Shown: positions 52,798 through 61,613 of the stretch, piece after piece
Layout: the number at the start of each line of letters is the position of its first letter
Position numbering within the stretch: the stretch's first letter is position 1
Assembly: GCA_905233385.1 (NCBI GenBank)
Contig: CAJOEH010000008.1
Span: 1-64,000, forward strand
Length of the DNA stretch: 64,000 nucleotides
Direction of reading: 5' to 3'
Source of the DNA: an uncultured Oscillospiraceae bacterium
GTDB lineage: Bacteria > Bacillota > Clostridia > Oscillospirales > Oscillospiraceae
Translations under genes and position numbers: made by a program
The notes under the pieces: model-generated
What the model saw: the letters and a program-made list of their open reading frames with translations, nothing else
Databases searched by the model: none
Told to the model about the DNA's origin: nothing

Positions 52798-53922
52798 CTA
52801 TTCTTCCCACTCCCGGCACGCTTCCAGCAGGGAGATGATGGGAAGCTGCTGGGGGCAGGCGGCCTCGCACTGCCCGCATTGGATGCAGTCGCTTGCCTTG
52901 CCCTTCCCCTGCGTGACGATGCCGTACTCCCGGACGGTCCGGAAGCGCGGACTGCCATCTTTGCGGTTCTGTACCGCGAAGATCTCCGGGATCGGGATCT
53001 CCATCGGGCAGCCGTCGGTGCAGTAGTGGCAGGCGGTGCAGGGAATGGACTGATCCGCGTTCAGCGCGGCCTGCGCCTGCGCGACAACGGCTTCCTCCTC
53101 CGGCGTCAGGGGTTGGAAATTGCGCATATAGCTGAGATTGTCCTCCATCTGCGCCAAATTGCTCATGCCGGACAGGACGGTGATGACGTTCTCCTTGCTC
53201 GCCGCGTAACGGATCGCCCAGCTCGCGTAGGAGGCCTTGCTGCCGCTGCGGTCGAAGACGGCCTTCACTGAGGCGATCGGATCCGCCAGTACGCCGCCCT
53301 TGACGGGCTCCATGATGGTGACGGGCTTGCCGTGCGCCTTGCAGATCTCCCAGTTTTTTCGTCCCGCCACGCCGGGATTCTCCCAGTCGGCGTAGTTGAT
53401 CTGCAGCTGTACGAAGTCCACCTCGGGATGCGCGGTCAGCAGCTCCTCCAGCAGTTCGGGATCGGCGTGGAAGGAGAAGCCCCAGCGCTTTACAAGCCCC
53501 TTTTCTTTCAGCCCTTTGACGAAGTCCCAGAGGTGATACTCGTCGTACAATTTGTAGTTGCCGCGCTGCAGAGCGTGGAGCAGATAGAAGTCGAAATACC
53601 CCGCGCCGGTGCGCTCTAAGCTGGTGTAAAACTGCTGCTTCGCGCTTTCCTCGTCGTGGCATTGCAGCCACGCGCAGAGTTTGGTGCAGAGAGTATAACG
53701 CTCTCTGGGGTGCCGTTCCGCTACGGCCTTCCGGAACGCCTCCTCGGACGCGCCGTTGTCGTAGACGTAGGCGGTGTCAAAGTAGGTGCCGCCGGCGGCA
53801 AGGAACCGGTCCGCCATTTCCGCGACCTGCGGGATATCGATGCTGCCGTCCTCGTTTTTCGGCAGGCGCATCAGGCCGAAACCGAGCTTGAAAATGTCTT
53901 TTCCGAGATAATCTTTCATCAT
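52798..53922 (-). CDS. aldo/keto reductase with C-terminal 4Fe-4S ferredoxin domain
   Basis: A 374-aa protein. TIM-barrel aldo/keto reductase: KLGFGLMRLP, FDTAYVYDNG with catalytic Asp and Tyr, TKLCAW with Lys, YLLHAL with His. At the C terminus are two Cys clusters, CTACHYCTDGCP and CIQCGQCEAACPQ, for 4Fe-4S centres. This fused family is common in anaerobes and probably couples aldehyde/ketone reduction to ferredoxin-type electron transfer. ATGATG start after GAAGG. Clustered with the FMN reductase. Confidence 0.92.
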   Translation of the reverse strand: MMKDYLGKDIFKLGFGLMRLPKNEDGSIDIPQVAEMADRFLAAGGTYFDTAYVYDNGASEEAFRKAVAERHPRERYTLCTKLCAWLQCHDEESAKQQFYTSLERTGAGYFDFYLLHALQRGNYKLYDEYHLWDFVKGLKEKGLVKRWGFSFHADPELLEELLTAHPEVDFVQLQINYADWENPGVAGRKNWEICKAHGKPVTIMEPVKGGVLADPIASVKAVFDRSGSKASYASWAIRYAASKENVITVLSGMSNLAQMEDNLSYMRNFQPLTPEEEAVVAQAQAALNADQSIPCTACHYCTDGCPMEIPIPEIFAVQNRKDGSPRFRTVREYGIVTQGKGKASDCIQCGQCEAACPQQLPIISLLEACREWEE

Positions 53923-53945
53923 CTTTGCCTTCTTTCCGGAGTTTT

Positions 53946-55043
53946 TTATTCAGAATACACGTCGATCACGACGAATTCCGAGATCGCGCCGGTCTTGAAC
54001 GGGATGCCCCAGCCGGAGATGCCGGAGGTCACAACGAAGGTCGTGCCGCCGCGCACTTCCGTTCCGTAGGTGCGGTCGTTCGCGCCGGTTGCGAGTCCGA
54101 CCAGTCCGGCGGGGAAGATGTGTCCGCCGTGCGTATGTCCCGACAGGACGAGGTCCGCGCCGGAAGCCGCCTCGTTCGCGTAGTCATTCGGCTGGTGGTC
54201 GAGAACGATAATGTACTTAGAGGTGTCAAGCCCCTCTGTCAAATCGCCTGCCGACGCGCGTCCCGGCGACGAACGGTCGCGTCTGCCGACGAGGTAGAAA
54301 CTGTCGTCCAGCAGCACGCTCTCATCCTCCAGGATCGTCACGCCGTTGTTCTCAAGCGCGCCGCGCAGCTCGGCGGCGGTAAAGTTGCGGTAGTTAAAAT
54401 AGCCGTTATCGTGGTTGCCGAAGACGAAGTACACGCCATAGGTCGTTTCCAGCTTCCCGAGCGCCTGACAGGCGGCAAGCATGTCCTCCTTCTCCGTGTC
54501 GTCATCCACGAAGTCGCCGACGATGACGACGGCGTCCGGTCGCGTCTGCTGCACGCGCTCCATCTGCGCGGCGAAGTCCGCGCCGTCCAGTGTGATGCCG
54601 ATGTGTGCGTCCGCGATCTCCACGATGCGGAAGCCGTCGCCGACGGCCTTGTCGGTATAGAACGTATAATCCGTTTCAAAGACGTGATGCGCGAGGAACC
54701 AGCCCGCGCCGAGATAGACCGCCGCCAGCAGGAGCGCCGCGATATTCTGCACGTCGTAGCCGAAGCTTCGCTTCGCCGCCTTCCGCACGATGAAGCCGAC
54801 AAAGTCGCACAGGAGGAAGGCGAACAGCAGGTGCAGCAGCACGATCACCACCACGTACAGGTTGATCAGCGCGAACAGTCCGACTGCCGCGACCGCAAGG
54901 AATGACACGACCCACGCGAGGAAGCCGTGCTTTTCGCCGAAACGTTTGATAAATGAGAACCGGTGGATCCTGCGAGCGACGTAGATAACCGCCGTGAGTC
55001 CAATGATCCCGATGAACGCCAGTATCAGATTCCACATAAACAT
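53946..55043 (-). CDS. membrane-bound metallophosphoesterase (YkoQ/YaeI-like)
   Basis: A 365-aa protein with four membrane segments in the first 130 residues, followed by a calcineurin-like phosphoesterase domain: IADAHIG, VGDFVDDD, FGNHDNGYF, LDHQPND, LSGHTHGGHIFP. All expected metal ligands are visible. It acts at the outer or inner face of the membrane on an unknown phosphoester; homologues include lipid-linked pyrophosphate and UDP-sugar hydrolases. GAGGTGATCGATT precedes ATG. Gap 55044-55277 upstream. Confidence 0.9.
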   Translation of the reverse strand: MFMWNLILAFIGIIGLTAVIYVARRIHRFSFIKRFGEKHGFLAWVVSFLAVAAVGLFALINLYVVVIVLLHLLFAFLLCDFVGFIVRKAAKRSFGYDVQNIAALLLAAVYLGAGWFLAHHVFETDYTFYTDKAVGDGFRIVEIADAHIGITLDGADFAAQMERVQQTRPDAVVIVGDFVDDDTEKEDMLAACQALGKLETTYGVYFVFGNHDNGYFNYRNFTAAELRGALENNGVTILEDESVLLDDSFYLVGRRDRSSPGRASAGDLTEGLDTSKYIIVLDHQPNDYANEAASGADLVLSGHTHGGHIFPAGLVGLATGANDRTYGTEVRGGTTFVVTSGISGWGIPFKTGAISEFVVIDVYSE

Positions 55044-55061
55044 AATCGATCACCTCGTCTG

Positions 55062-55102
55062 GCAAGTGCAGCTCAACAGCAGGCAGACATAGCTGCACTT
55101 GC
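55062..55102. repeat. 12-bp inverted repeat upstream of the phosphoesterase gene
   Basis: Arms 55062-55073 and 55091-55102 (GCAAGTGCAGCT / AGCTGCACTTGC) are perfect with a 17-nt spacer, starting 19 bp upstream of the start codon. Could be an operator or leader hairpin. Nothing else stands out in 55044-55277. Confidence 0.45.
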
Positions 55103-55277
55103 AGTAGGGCACGGCAGTTCTCTGAATGTCGACTTTCGCATCCAGTTACAGATACAAAACAACCATGTGAACAGTACAAAGGGGTTGTCCACATAGTTGG
55201 TCTGAGTGACCGAATTCGAACTATCCGCGTTGCTGCAATTATAGCTTTATGCAATATTTATAATTCTTTTAGTCTGC

Positions 55278-55964
55278 TTAGGTAAGTGATGGCTTTTTTG
55301 GTCTGCGGATACGCAGGATCTTGGCGGTATAGTGGCCGAGGAATACAAAGGTCCCCATGATCGCCAGGTAGTCCAGCAGGAACAGAATCAGCGGCTCCGA
55401 TTCGTCAATGAAGGAAAAACCGACCGTGCCGAACAGGTAATCAGTGATCTGCCGGGAAAACAGGACGTAGGCACCGTATACTGCGATCCCCGCGGCCAGG
55501 AGCCGGGCAATCCATTTCAAAAAGGCGGATTTGTTTTTGCATCGTTTACCGATCAGGCTCATGATCATGACCCAGTGCAGGCCAAGGTGGAGCGAGAGCA
55601 GGATATAGTTCCAATACCCGCTGCGCAGATGCAGCTCCCGGGCATCAGCCATGCCGGTCCCAATGCCAAGAAAGCGGAAAACATGCTTAGAAAGCATAAT
55701 CCCAGTGCAGGCGGAAATGGCCAGTCCCACGAGAATCACACCGGCAAGCAGGGTCTGGAACACCCGAAATGCCGTGTACTTCCCGCGGAATAACGCGGCG
55801 ATCCATTTCCGGTTCAGAATGTGGTGCAGCACGAACAGCACGGTCATTCCGATCCCCAGCCATTCGTGGGCCTCCTCCCCGATGCGGGAATAGCCCATCA
55901 GGAGGAGCAGCACCACAGTCATGGCGGCGTCCACGCACAGGCGGACAATTTGCTTTTGTTTCAT
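55278..55964 (-). CDS. DUF4405 membrane protein
   Basis: About 228 aa, six predicted helices; the start ATG follows AAGGA by 7 nt, whereas an ATG two codons earlier abuts it. Pattern of DUF4405 / cytochrome-b-like membrane proteins: HEWLGIGMTVLFVLHHILN near the N terminus and LLSLHLGLHWVMIM, with His residues placed as in haem-binding four-helix proteins. It follows the flavodoxin lipoprotein gene by 10 bp. An electron-transfer role in the redox operon is likely but unproven. Confidence 0.82.
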   Translation of the reverse strand: MKQKQIVRLCVDAAMTVVLLLLMGYSRIGEEAHEWLGIGMTVLFVLHHILNRKWIAALFRGKYTAFRVFQTLLAGVILVGLAISACTGIMLSKHVFRFLGIGTGMADARELHLRSGYWNYILLSLHLGLHWVMIMSLIGKRCKNKSAFLKWIARLLAAGIAVYGAYVLFSRQITDYLFGTVGFSFIDESEPLILFLLDYLAIMGTFVFLGHYTAKILRIRRPKKPSLT

Positions 55965-55973
55965 CGTCATTCC

Positions 55974-56717
55974 TTAATAGCCCAATTCGTCCAGCCAGCT
56001 TTGCACCTTGCTCTCCACATTGCTGCGGTCGTTCTGACAGTCGCTGCCACGGATGGCGAAACCGTCCAGTACGGTGCTGTCCGGGCAGGCGGAGGCCAGC
56101 TTCCGGTCGAAGCCGGACAGGCCGCTGCCCTCGTGAGTGCAGAATGGGATCAGTGTCTTGCCGGAGAGATCGGCGGTCTCACAGAAGGAATACACAATCA
56201 TTGGCCAATCTCCCCACCAAACCGGCGCACCGATGAAAACGGTATCGTATTGGGACAGGTCGGGCAACGCGTCCCGAATCGCGGGTCGGGCGTTCTCGTT
56301 CTGCTCTTTCTTTGCCACGTCAGTCAGTTCGGCATAGGTGTAGGGATAGTAGTCGGTCGCCGGCAGGATCTCAAACACATCCGCGCCGGTCTCGGCGGCG
56401 ATCGCCTTGGCGACGATGGCCGTGTTGCCCTCGTCGATCACGCCGACGTTGTACTGCTCTCCGGTGCGGGAGAAATACACGACCAGTATGTTCGTTTTCG
56501 GCGTGGTCGTTTCGGGCTTTTCTGCCGGATCAGCGACGCTTTCCTCTGAAACAGGCACAGACTCCGTTGCGGCAGGCGCCTGTGTCGGTTCGGCAGGCGG
56601 TTCCGTGACCTGTGTTTCCGCAGACACCGCTCCCTCAGTCGGAAAAGCGGTCCCCGTGCAGGCACACAAGCTCAGAAGCAGGATCGCGGCAAGCAGCAGC
56701 ACAAGCAGCTTTTTCAT
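55974..56717 (-). CDS. flavodoxin-domain lipoprotein
   Basis: A 247-aa protein with signal peptide and lipobox (LSLCAC, lipid-modified Cys near residue 18-20), a Thr/Glu/Pro linker, then a flavodoxin domain (about 76-247) with the FMN loop VVYFSRTGEQYN, FIGAPVWWGDWPM and FCTHEGSGLSGF. A lipid-anchored extracellular flavodoxin is uncommon compared with cytoplasmic ones. With the DUF4405 membrane protein behind it, it may pass electrons across the membrane. GAGGG before ATG. Confidence 0.88.
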   Translation of the reverse strand: MKKLLVLLLAAILLLSLCACTGTAFPTEGAVSAETQVTEPPAEPTQAPAATESVPVSEESVADPAEKPETTTPKTNILVVYFSRTGEQYNVGVIDEGNTAIVAKAIAAETGADVFEILPATDYYPYTYAELTDVAKKEQNENARPAIRDALPDLSQYDTVFIGAPVWWGDWPMIVYSFCETADLSGKTLIPFCTHEGSGLSGFDRKLASACPDSTVLDGFAIRGSDCQNDRSNVESKVQSWLDELGY

Positions 56718-56727
56718 TCTCTATCCC

Positions 56728-57570
56728 TCATACTTTCTCATAAGTCGGTTGCCAGGCGGCAAACTGATCAAGCTGTGCGTCGGTGCGGTTGTAGTAACGC
56801 ACGCCCTTGTCGAGCGCCGCGATCTCCTGCATCTCCACGTCTGTCAGGGTGAAGTCCAAAATGTCCAGATTGTCCCGGATGTGCGCGACGTTCCGGCTGC
56901 CGGGGATCACAACGAAGCCCATCTGGGTGTGCCAGCGGAGGATGATCTGGGCATTAGTTTTACCGTACTTTGCCGCAAGCGACGAGAAGACCGGCTCGTT
57001 GATCAGCGACTTGTCGCCGTGTCCGAGCGGATACCACGACATCAGTTTGATGCCGTATTTGTCGAGCGTCTTGCGTAATTCATCTTGCGCAAAGTAGGGA
57101 TGCGCTTCGGCCTGGATGAACTGAGGAACGATTTTCCATTTGCTTTCCAGTTCGGCGATATACTTGCCTTCAAAATTGCACACGCCGATCGCTTTTGCCT
57201 TGCCTTCGCGGTACGCTTTTTCGAGCATACGGTAACCGTTCAGCCAGTTTCCCGCGGGCTGATGGAGATAGAGCAGATCGACGTAATCGACGCCGAGACG
57301 TTTGATCGTTTCATCGACCGCGCTTTCGTTTTCGTATTCGCTCGGCCAGAGCTTGGTCGAGATGAATACTTCCTCGCGGGCAACGCCGCTTTCTTTGATT
57401 CCGCGACCGACCGCACGTTCGTTCTGATAAGCCGCAGCAGTGTCGACAAGGCGATAACCCATTCTCAGCGCCTCGCGCACGCTGTTTTCCGCATCGGACG
57501 GTGCGATCATAAAGGTCCCGATCCCCACAATCGGGCATTTGATGTCGTTGTTCAGTGTTACTTTTTTCAT
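56728..57570 (-). CDS. aldo/keto reductase
   Basis: A 280-aa single-domain aldo/keto reductase from the ATG at 57570, which overlaps the preceding stop (ATGA). An extended frame upstream overlaps the flavodoxin gene and is not used. Motifs: VDTAAAYQNE (Asp, Tyr), STKLWPSEY (Lys), LYLHQPAGNW (His), GVCNFEGKYI, IPGSRNVAHIRDN for NADPH. It reduces small carbonyls in the cytoplasm. The coupled flavodoxin and the alcohol dehydrogenase gene suggest an aldehyde-detoxification or fermentation set. Confidence 0.93.
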   Translation of the reverse strand: MKKVTLNNDIKCPIVGIGTFMIAPSDAENSVREALRMGYRLVDTAAAYQNERAVGRGIKESGVAREEVFISTKLWPSEYENESAVDETIKRLGVDYVDLLYLHQPAGNWLNGYRMLEKAYREGKAKAIGVCNFEGKYIAELESKWKIVPQFIQAEAHPYFAQDELRKTLDKYGIKLMSWYPLGHGDKSLINEPVFSSLAAKYGKTNAQIILRWHTQMGFVVIPGSRNVAHIRDNLDILDFTLTDVEMQEIAALDKGVRYYNRTDAQLDQFAAWQPTYEKV

Positions 57571-58103
57571 GGTGTTTCTCCATAAATCAAGCCGTTCTCT
57601 TTCAGCCAGCGGCGGACGCTCCCGCCGGAATCGGCGGCGCGGCTTCCGTTGACCGGAAGTCCCTTTTTCACTTCCGCACCGGGAGCGCATTGTTTGATCA
57701 TGCGCTCGCTGCCGCCCATCCCGCTGCCCTCGTTGGTGCAGAGCGGCAGGATCGTCTTGCCGGTAAAGTCGTACCTTTCGAGGAAGGTCGCCACCGCCAT
57801 CGGGATCGTCCCCCAGTAGTTCGGATAGGCGAGAATGACGGTGTCATATCCGTCGATGCTGTCAGGATATCTTATCAATTCCGGTCTCGCTTTCTCCCGC
57901 AGATGCTGCTTCGCTTCCTCGATGCAGGTCATATAATCGGGTGAATACGGTTCTTTCATTTCGATCTTGAAGGTATCGGCAGGGGTCATCTCTTTCATCA
58001 GATCGCACACGATCTCCGTGTTGCCGGCCTTGACATAGCGCAACGCGCCGGCGAAATAGTTTTCATCCGCTCTGGAAAAGAACGCGATCAGTGTTTTTGC
58101 CAT
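57567..58103 (-). CDS. flavodoxin
   Basis: A 178-aa cytoplasmic flavodoxin: FMN phosphate loop region FFSRADENYFAG, then LAYPNYWGTIPMAVATFLE and CTNEGSGMGGSE, closely parallel to the lipoprotein flavodoxin downstream. GGAGGCGGAAAT before ATG; last 4 bases overlap the next gene. It carries electrons for the neighbouring oxidoreductases. Confidence 0.92.
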   Translation of the reverse strand: MAKTLIAFFSRADENYFAGALRYVKAGNTEIVCDLMKEMTPADTFKIEMKEPYSPDYMTCIEEAKQHLREKARPELIRYPDSIDGYDTVILAYPNYWGTIPMAVATFLERYDFTGKTILPLCTNEGSGMGGSERMIKQCAPGAEVKKGLPVNGSRAADSGGSVRRWLKENGLIYGETP

Positions 58104-58118
58104 ATTTCCGCCTCCATA

Positions 58119-59291
58119 TTACATACTTGCCGTGAGGATGCGGACGAGCGCGTCCTTGCCGATCGGTGCGTACATCCACGGCTCGTTGGTACTGTCGTTT
58201 GCGAGGATATGATCCGCCATTTCCTCGATCGCCTCCGCTTTGATGCCGAGCTCGCCGAGGTGCATCGGGATGCCGACGGACTCGAAGAAGGCGTAGAAGC
58301 CGTCGATGACCTTCTGCGCGATCTCAAAATCGGGCAGGTCCTTGTCAAAGCCGAAGAGCTGCGTGCCGAGCGTGACGAAGCGTTCCACCGTCCGTTCGGA
58401 GAGAATCTCCTTCATCCAGCGCGGCGTGATGATCGCAAGGCCCGCGCCGTGCGTGATGTCGAAATAGGCGCTCAGGGCGTGTTCGATGGAGTGCATCGGC
58501 CATCCGGAGTAACCCGCGCCGTTGGCGAGAATGCCGTTGCAGCCCCAGCTGCAGACGTACATCAGCTCGCTTCTCGCAGCGTAGTCGTTCGGGTCTTCCA
58601 GCGCGATCTTCACGTTGGTCATCAGCGAACGGAGCGCAGAGACCATCACGCCGTCGTTGAACATCGAGTGCGGGCTTGCGAAGAACTGCTCCAGCACGTG
58701 ATTGATCGCGTCCGCAGTGCCGCAGGCGGTCTGCCATTTGTTGACGGTGTAGGTGTATTCGGGATCGAGGAAGGACGCGACGGGATAGAGAAGCTCGTCC
58801 AGATAGCCGCGCTTATCGTTGATCGCCGTGTTGGAGATCACGCAGCCCATATCGTATTCGCTTCCCGTCGCGGCAAGCGTGATGATATCGACGATCGGAA
58901 CAGCCGCCGTCGCCTTGACCTTGCCCGAGATCAGATCCCAGCCCTCGCCGTCGTACTTGGCGCAGACGGAGATCGCCTTTGAGCAGTCCAGCACCGAGCC
59001 GCCGCCGACCGAGAGGATCACGTCGATGCCGTTTTCCTTGCACAGCCGCGCGCCTTTGAGGACCGAGGGGTCGTATTTCGGGTTCGGCTCGATGCCCGAA
59101 AGTTCTACGATATGGAAATCCTTCAGCAGGTCTTTGACTCTGTCGTAGAGCCCGATTTTCTTGATGGAGCCGCCGCCGTAGGTCATAAGGACGTTCCTGC
59201 CGTATTTGCCGACGACGGCGGGAAGATCCTTCACGGCGTCTTTTCCGAAATAGAGTTTCGTGGGTGTGCTGTAAGTAAAGCTTCCGATCAT
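58119..59291 (-). CDS. iron-containing alcohol dehydrogenase (butanol-dehydrogenase-like)
   Basis: A 390-aa type III alcohol dehydrogenase. NAD(P)-binding GGGSVLDCSKAI near residues 96-107, and metal-ligand segments TADAINHVLEQFF and GWPMHSIEHALSAYFDITHG with the conserved Asp and His residues. Interconverts aldehydes and alcohols in the cytoplasm. GGAGGAACAAAAC before ATG, 24 bp after the TetR gene. First enzyme of the regulator-led redox operon. Confidence 0.93.
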   Translation of the reverse strand: MIGSFTYSTPTKLYFGKDAVKDLPAVVGKYGRNVLMTYGGGSIKKIGLYDRVKDLLKDFHIVELSGIEPNPKYDPSVLKGARLCKENGIDVILSVGGGSVLDCSKAISVCAKYDGEGWDLISGKVKATAAVPIVDIITLAATGSEYDMGCVISNTAINDKRGYLDELLYPVASFLDPEYTYTVNKWQTACGTADAINHVLEQFFASPHSMFNDGVMVSALRSLMTNVKIALEDPNDYAARSELMYVCSWGCNGILANGAGYSGWPMHSIEHALSAYFDITHGAGLAIITPRWMKEILSERTVERFVTLGTQLFGFDKDLPDFEIAQKVIDGFYAFFESVGIPMHLGELGIKAEAIEEMADHILANDSTNEPWMYAPIGKDALVRILTASM

Positions 59292-59314
59292 GTTTTGTTC
59301 CTCCGTTTATGTGA

Positions 59315-59932
59315 TTAAAATAATTCCAAAAGAAAGTCTTTCGTCAGATCGTAGGCGTCGACCTGCTCGAAGTCGATCTCCGCGATCTTCATCGCCTCGC
59401 GCTGCTTCTCGGTGGCATTCGTCATCGGGTACACGCCGAAGACGAACGAGAAGAACATATAAAGCAGCTTTTTCTTCTCGCCCTCCGCGCGCCCGACAAG
59501 GAATTTGCCAAAGATTCCCTCGAGCGTATTGATCAGTCTGCGGTAGGTTCGCTTGAACTCCGTAAGCTGCTCGATACGGCTGTTCGCCTCCATGTCGTAA
59601 ATATTCATCGCGATCAGCTTCAGAAGCTGCGGACGGTCGGCGAGCGACCGTGCGATCTTCGATGCGAGCGCTTCCTTCGTCAGGCTGTCGTTTCCCTTAT
59701 GAATCGCGTCCAAATCGACGATCCAGCGCTCGTACTCCCTGCGGAACAGCGCGAGGAAGATCTCCTCCTTCGTCTCGAAGTAGTTGTAGATCGTCGGGCG
59801 GGAGAAGGGCAGCTCGTTTCCGATCTCTTTCAGCGTGATCTCCTTGAAGCTCATCGTCTGATACAGTTTCTCGCAGGCGTTGATGATCTCCTCGCGCCGG
59901 CCTGCGATCAGCTCCGGTGTTCCCTTGATCAT
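59315..59932 (-). CDS. TetR/AcrR-family repressor
   Basis: About 205 aa from ATG at 59932, which has AAAGGAG 6 nt upstream; an ATG seven codons earlier precedes that site. The N-terminal HTH is typical: FKEITLKEIGNELPFSRPTI followed by YNYFETKEEIF. The C-terminal ligand domain is helical and divergent. It heads the redox operon and its promoter is overlapped by two TGACAC/GTGTCA palindromes, so it probably represses itself and the downstream genes. Inducer unknown; an aldehyde or redox-active compound is plausible. Confidence 0.93.
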   Translation of the reverse strand: MIKGTPELIAGRREEIINACEKLYQTMSFKEITLKEIGNELPFSRPTIYNYFETKEEIFLALFRREYERWIVDLDAIHKGNDSLTKEALASKIARSLADRPQLLKLIAMNIYDMEANSRIEQLTEFKRTYRRLINTLEGIFGKFLVGRAEGEKKKLLYMFFSFVFGVYPMTNATEKQREAMKIAEIDFEQVDAYDLTKDFLLELF

Positions 59933-59958
59933 TGTCGCTCCTTTCCGTGCCAAAAAGA

Positions 59959-60011
59959 ATTGACACCGTGTCAGTAATATGAGTATAGCAGATTACTGAC
60001 ATGGTGTCAAT
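59959..60011 (-). promoter_or_regulatory. promoter with double TetR-type operator
   Basis: Two 20-bp arms, 59959-59978 and 59992-60011, are inverted repeats with one mismatch. Each contains TGACACCGTGTCA or a one-base variant, itself a palindrome. Between and over them on the minus strand: -35 TTGACA (60010-60005), 17-bp spacer, -10 TATACT (59987-59982). Binding would block the polymerase site, supporting autorepression. Confidence 0.85.
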
Positions 60012-60106
60012 ATGGATTTCGATATTTAGCAAAGTTTTTTCAGAGTACGGCGCAGTCACAAATACAACATCTTCATTGCCAAAGCCAGCGCCGGGACGGC
60101 GCGCAG

Positions 60107-60138
60107 TCGCAGAAAAAAGTATGTCACTTTTTCTGCGA
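60107..60138. terminator. A/T-flanked hairpin
   Basis: Arms 60107-60117 and 60128-60138 (TCGCAGAAAAA / TTTTTCTGCGA) are perfect with a 10-nt loop. It is a bidirectional terminator-like element upstream of the TetR promoter. Confidence 0.55.
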
Positions 60139-60818
60139 AGCGGGTTCAAGGGCGAGGTCCTTGCAGGCAGCATCGGGGAGATTTTGTCCCCACAGATGCA
60201 CTGCTTGCCAAAACAAAAAACCATATTTTTGCGCCTCAATGATTGGCGCAGCTAAAAATGGTTCTCGCAAAAAAGTACGTAAACGCGGAGAACGAAAAAG
60301 CGGCAGTTTTCTCTTCCGCAAGCAGGGCATCCCGGGGTAGAAAAATCCCGGGATGCGTCTTGTTAGGGCATCGCCCTAAGACCTTCTTTGCAGATTTTTC
60401 AAATCCGCAACCGCGCGCCTCGCCGGCGCTTTGTGAAATTATTATTCCGCCGTCCGCTGCGTGAAGGCAAAAAGAAACACGTTCGGTCTCTGCGCCGATT
60501 GCGGTGAAACATTTTCGCGGACGGTCTGCTCTGTCGCAAAAGAATCGCCGCGCTCTTACGCCGCCAACACAAAACTTTCATTCGCTGCTGTCGGCTCTTG
60601 CAAATCAAGCAAATCAAAGTTCTTGCTATTCTCCCGAAGCTATGCTACAATACGGTCATCTCGACGCAAAGCGGAAACTGTCAATGGCGGAGGCCTTGTC
60701 CGGCTGATTTGGCACATCACAACCCCGTTTGATAGGTGTTAGAAAAAGTGTTAGATATGCGCTGGGAGAGCGCTTGACGGCTTCAAGAGCACCAACTTTT
60801 TCGCAAGAAATAGAAAAG
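60139..60818. other. 680-bp region without a convincing gene
   Basis: Short overlapping frames here lack ribosome-binding sites and recognisable protein sequence. Two perfect hairpins occur: GCATCCCGGG (60327-60336) with CCCGGGATGC (60347-60356), and TTAGGGC (60363-60369) with GCCCTAA (60373-60379). I see no promoter of note and no RNA family I recognise. Confidence 0.5.
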
Positions 60819-60854
60819 AAAAAGCCCTGAAATCTTCCGATTTCAGAACTTTTT
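60819..60854 (-). terminator. intrinsic terminator behind the separated tRNA tail (copy C)
   Basis: AAAAAG...CTGAAATC pairs with GATTTCAG...CTTTTT. On the minus strand it follows CTCCACCA by 2 bases and is followed by CTTTTTCTTTTC. It was presumably the terminator of the intact tRNA-Ala transcript. Confidence 0.75.
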
Positions 60855-60862
60855 CGTGGTGG

Positions 60863-61014
60863 AGATAAGCGGGATACTCCGGCGCTGCGCGCCTCCGTGA
60901 CACTGCGGATTTGAACATCTGCGACGTTCCGCCGCTGACGCGGCGCTTTTGCTTCGCAAAAGAAATCCTTGTGTTCGAACCGGCGGTTCGCTCCCAAACC
61001 TACCGCCACCAAAG

Positions 61015-61016
<2 letters not shown>
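60863..61016. repeat. 141-bp insertion plus 13-bp direct repeat inside tRNA-Ala (copy C)
   Basis: AGATAAGCGGGAT occurs at 60863-60875 and again at 61017-61029. Removing one copy plus the 141 bp between them rejoins the tRNA body to CCACCA and the terminator. The inserted sequence matches copy B over about 118 bp (ACTCCGGCGCTGCGCGCC, CTTTTGCTTCGCAAAAG, AAATCCTTGTGTTCGAACCG). It has no transposase and no terminal inverted repeats that I can see. Confidence 0.8.
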
Positions 61017-61086
<70 letters not shown>

Positions 61087-61277
61087 GTGTGCAATTCGCA
61101 CGATCTCTCACGCGCAAAGAGATTATAACAGATGAAATTCGAAAATGCAACAATTATTTTTGCAATTTTTGTATTTTCTTTGTCATTCTTTTCCGTCGGG
61201 GGAAACGGGTGTCAAAAAGACGCCCGTTTCCCCAGCGCTTCCGGGTTATCCTTGCTGCCGGAACCGGGGCGGTACGG

Positions 61278-61484
61278 TTACAGCCGTCGACGCCCCCAGG
61301 GCTCCCCTTCTGACGGATCCGGCACCTGAGAATCAGGGGCTCCTGCCGCGAAGAGCCCGCTCACGTCCTCATCGGAAAGCGCCCGCGATTCGTACCGCGC
61401 CGCGGTCTCGTCGATCACGCGCTGCAGCGCCGGATTGCGCTCAAACTTCTGATAATCGAACAGTCTCTTCAGCAGTTCTTCCAT
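61278..61484 (-). CDS. 68-aa peptide with leader-like motif
   Basis: GAGGTGA lies 5 nt before ATG at 61484, a strong ribosome-binding site; earlier in-frame starts fall upstream of or inside it. The peptide begins MEELLKRLFDYQKFERNPAL, continues helical, then ALSDEDVSGLFAAG and an acidic, Pro-rich tail (APDSQVPDPSEGEPWG). The ALSDEDxxxxxAAG stretch resembles leader ends of exported peptides, and I recall similar short proteins in Clostridia. No signal peptide. Function unknown; it may be a peptide precursor or a small cytosolic protein. Confidence 0.7.
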   Translation of the reverse strand: MEELLKRLFDYQKFERNPALQRVIDETAARYESRALSDEDVSGLFAAGAPDSQVPDPSEGEPWGRRRL

Positions 61485-61577
61485 AACCATCACCTCGCTC
61501 ATGCATTCTTCTGTATCCTTATACGCATCACTTTCGGTTCCGGTAACGGTTTTACGAAAAAAGTTTCATATTTTCAA

Positions 61578-61603
61578 AAAGGACAGCCGATCGGCTGTCC
61601 TTT
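61578..61603 (-). terminator. 26-bp perfect palindrome terminator
   Basis: AAAGGACAGCCGA and its exact complement meet without a loop, followed on the minus strand by a T-containing stretch, 10 bp after the BlaR1-like gene stop. Likely terminator of that gene. Confidence 0.75.
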
Positions 61604-61613
61604 CTTATTCTTA

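Noticed and set aside
52222-59932. Prophage or conjugative element between the two tRNA-Ala sequences
   Set aside because: No integrase, structural, replication or transfer gene is present; all genes are metabolic or regulatory.
60001-60742. Several short overlapping plus-strand frames
   Set aside because: No ribosome-binding sites and low-complexity, basic translations; the sequence carries hairpins instead.
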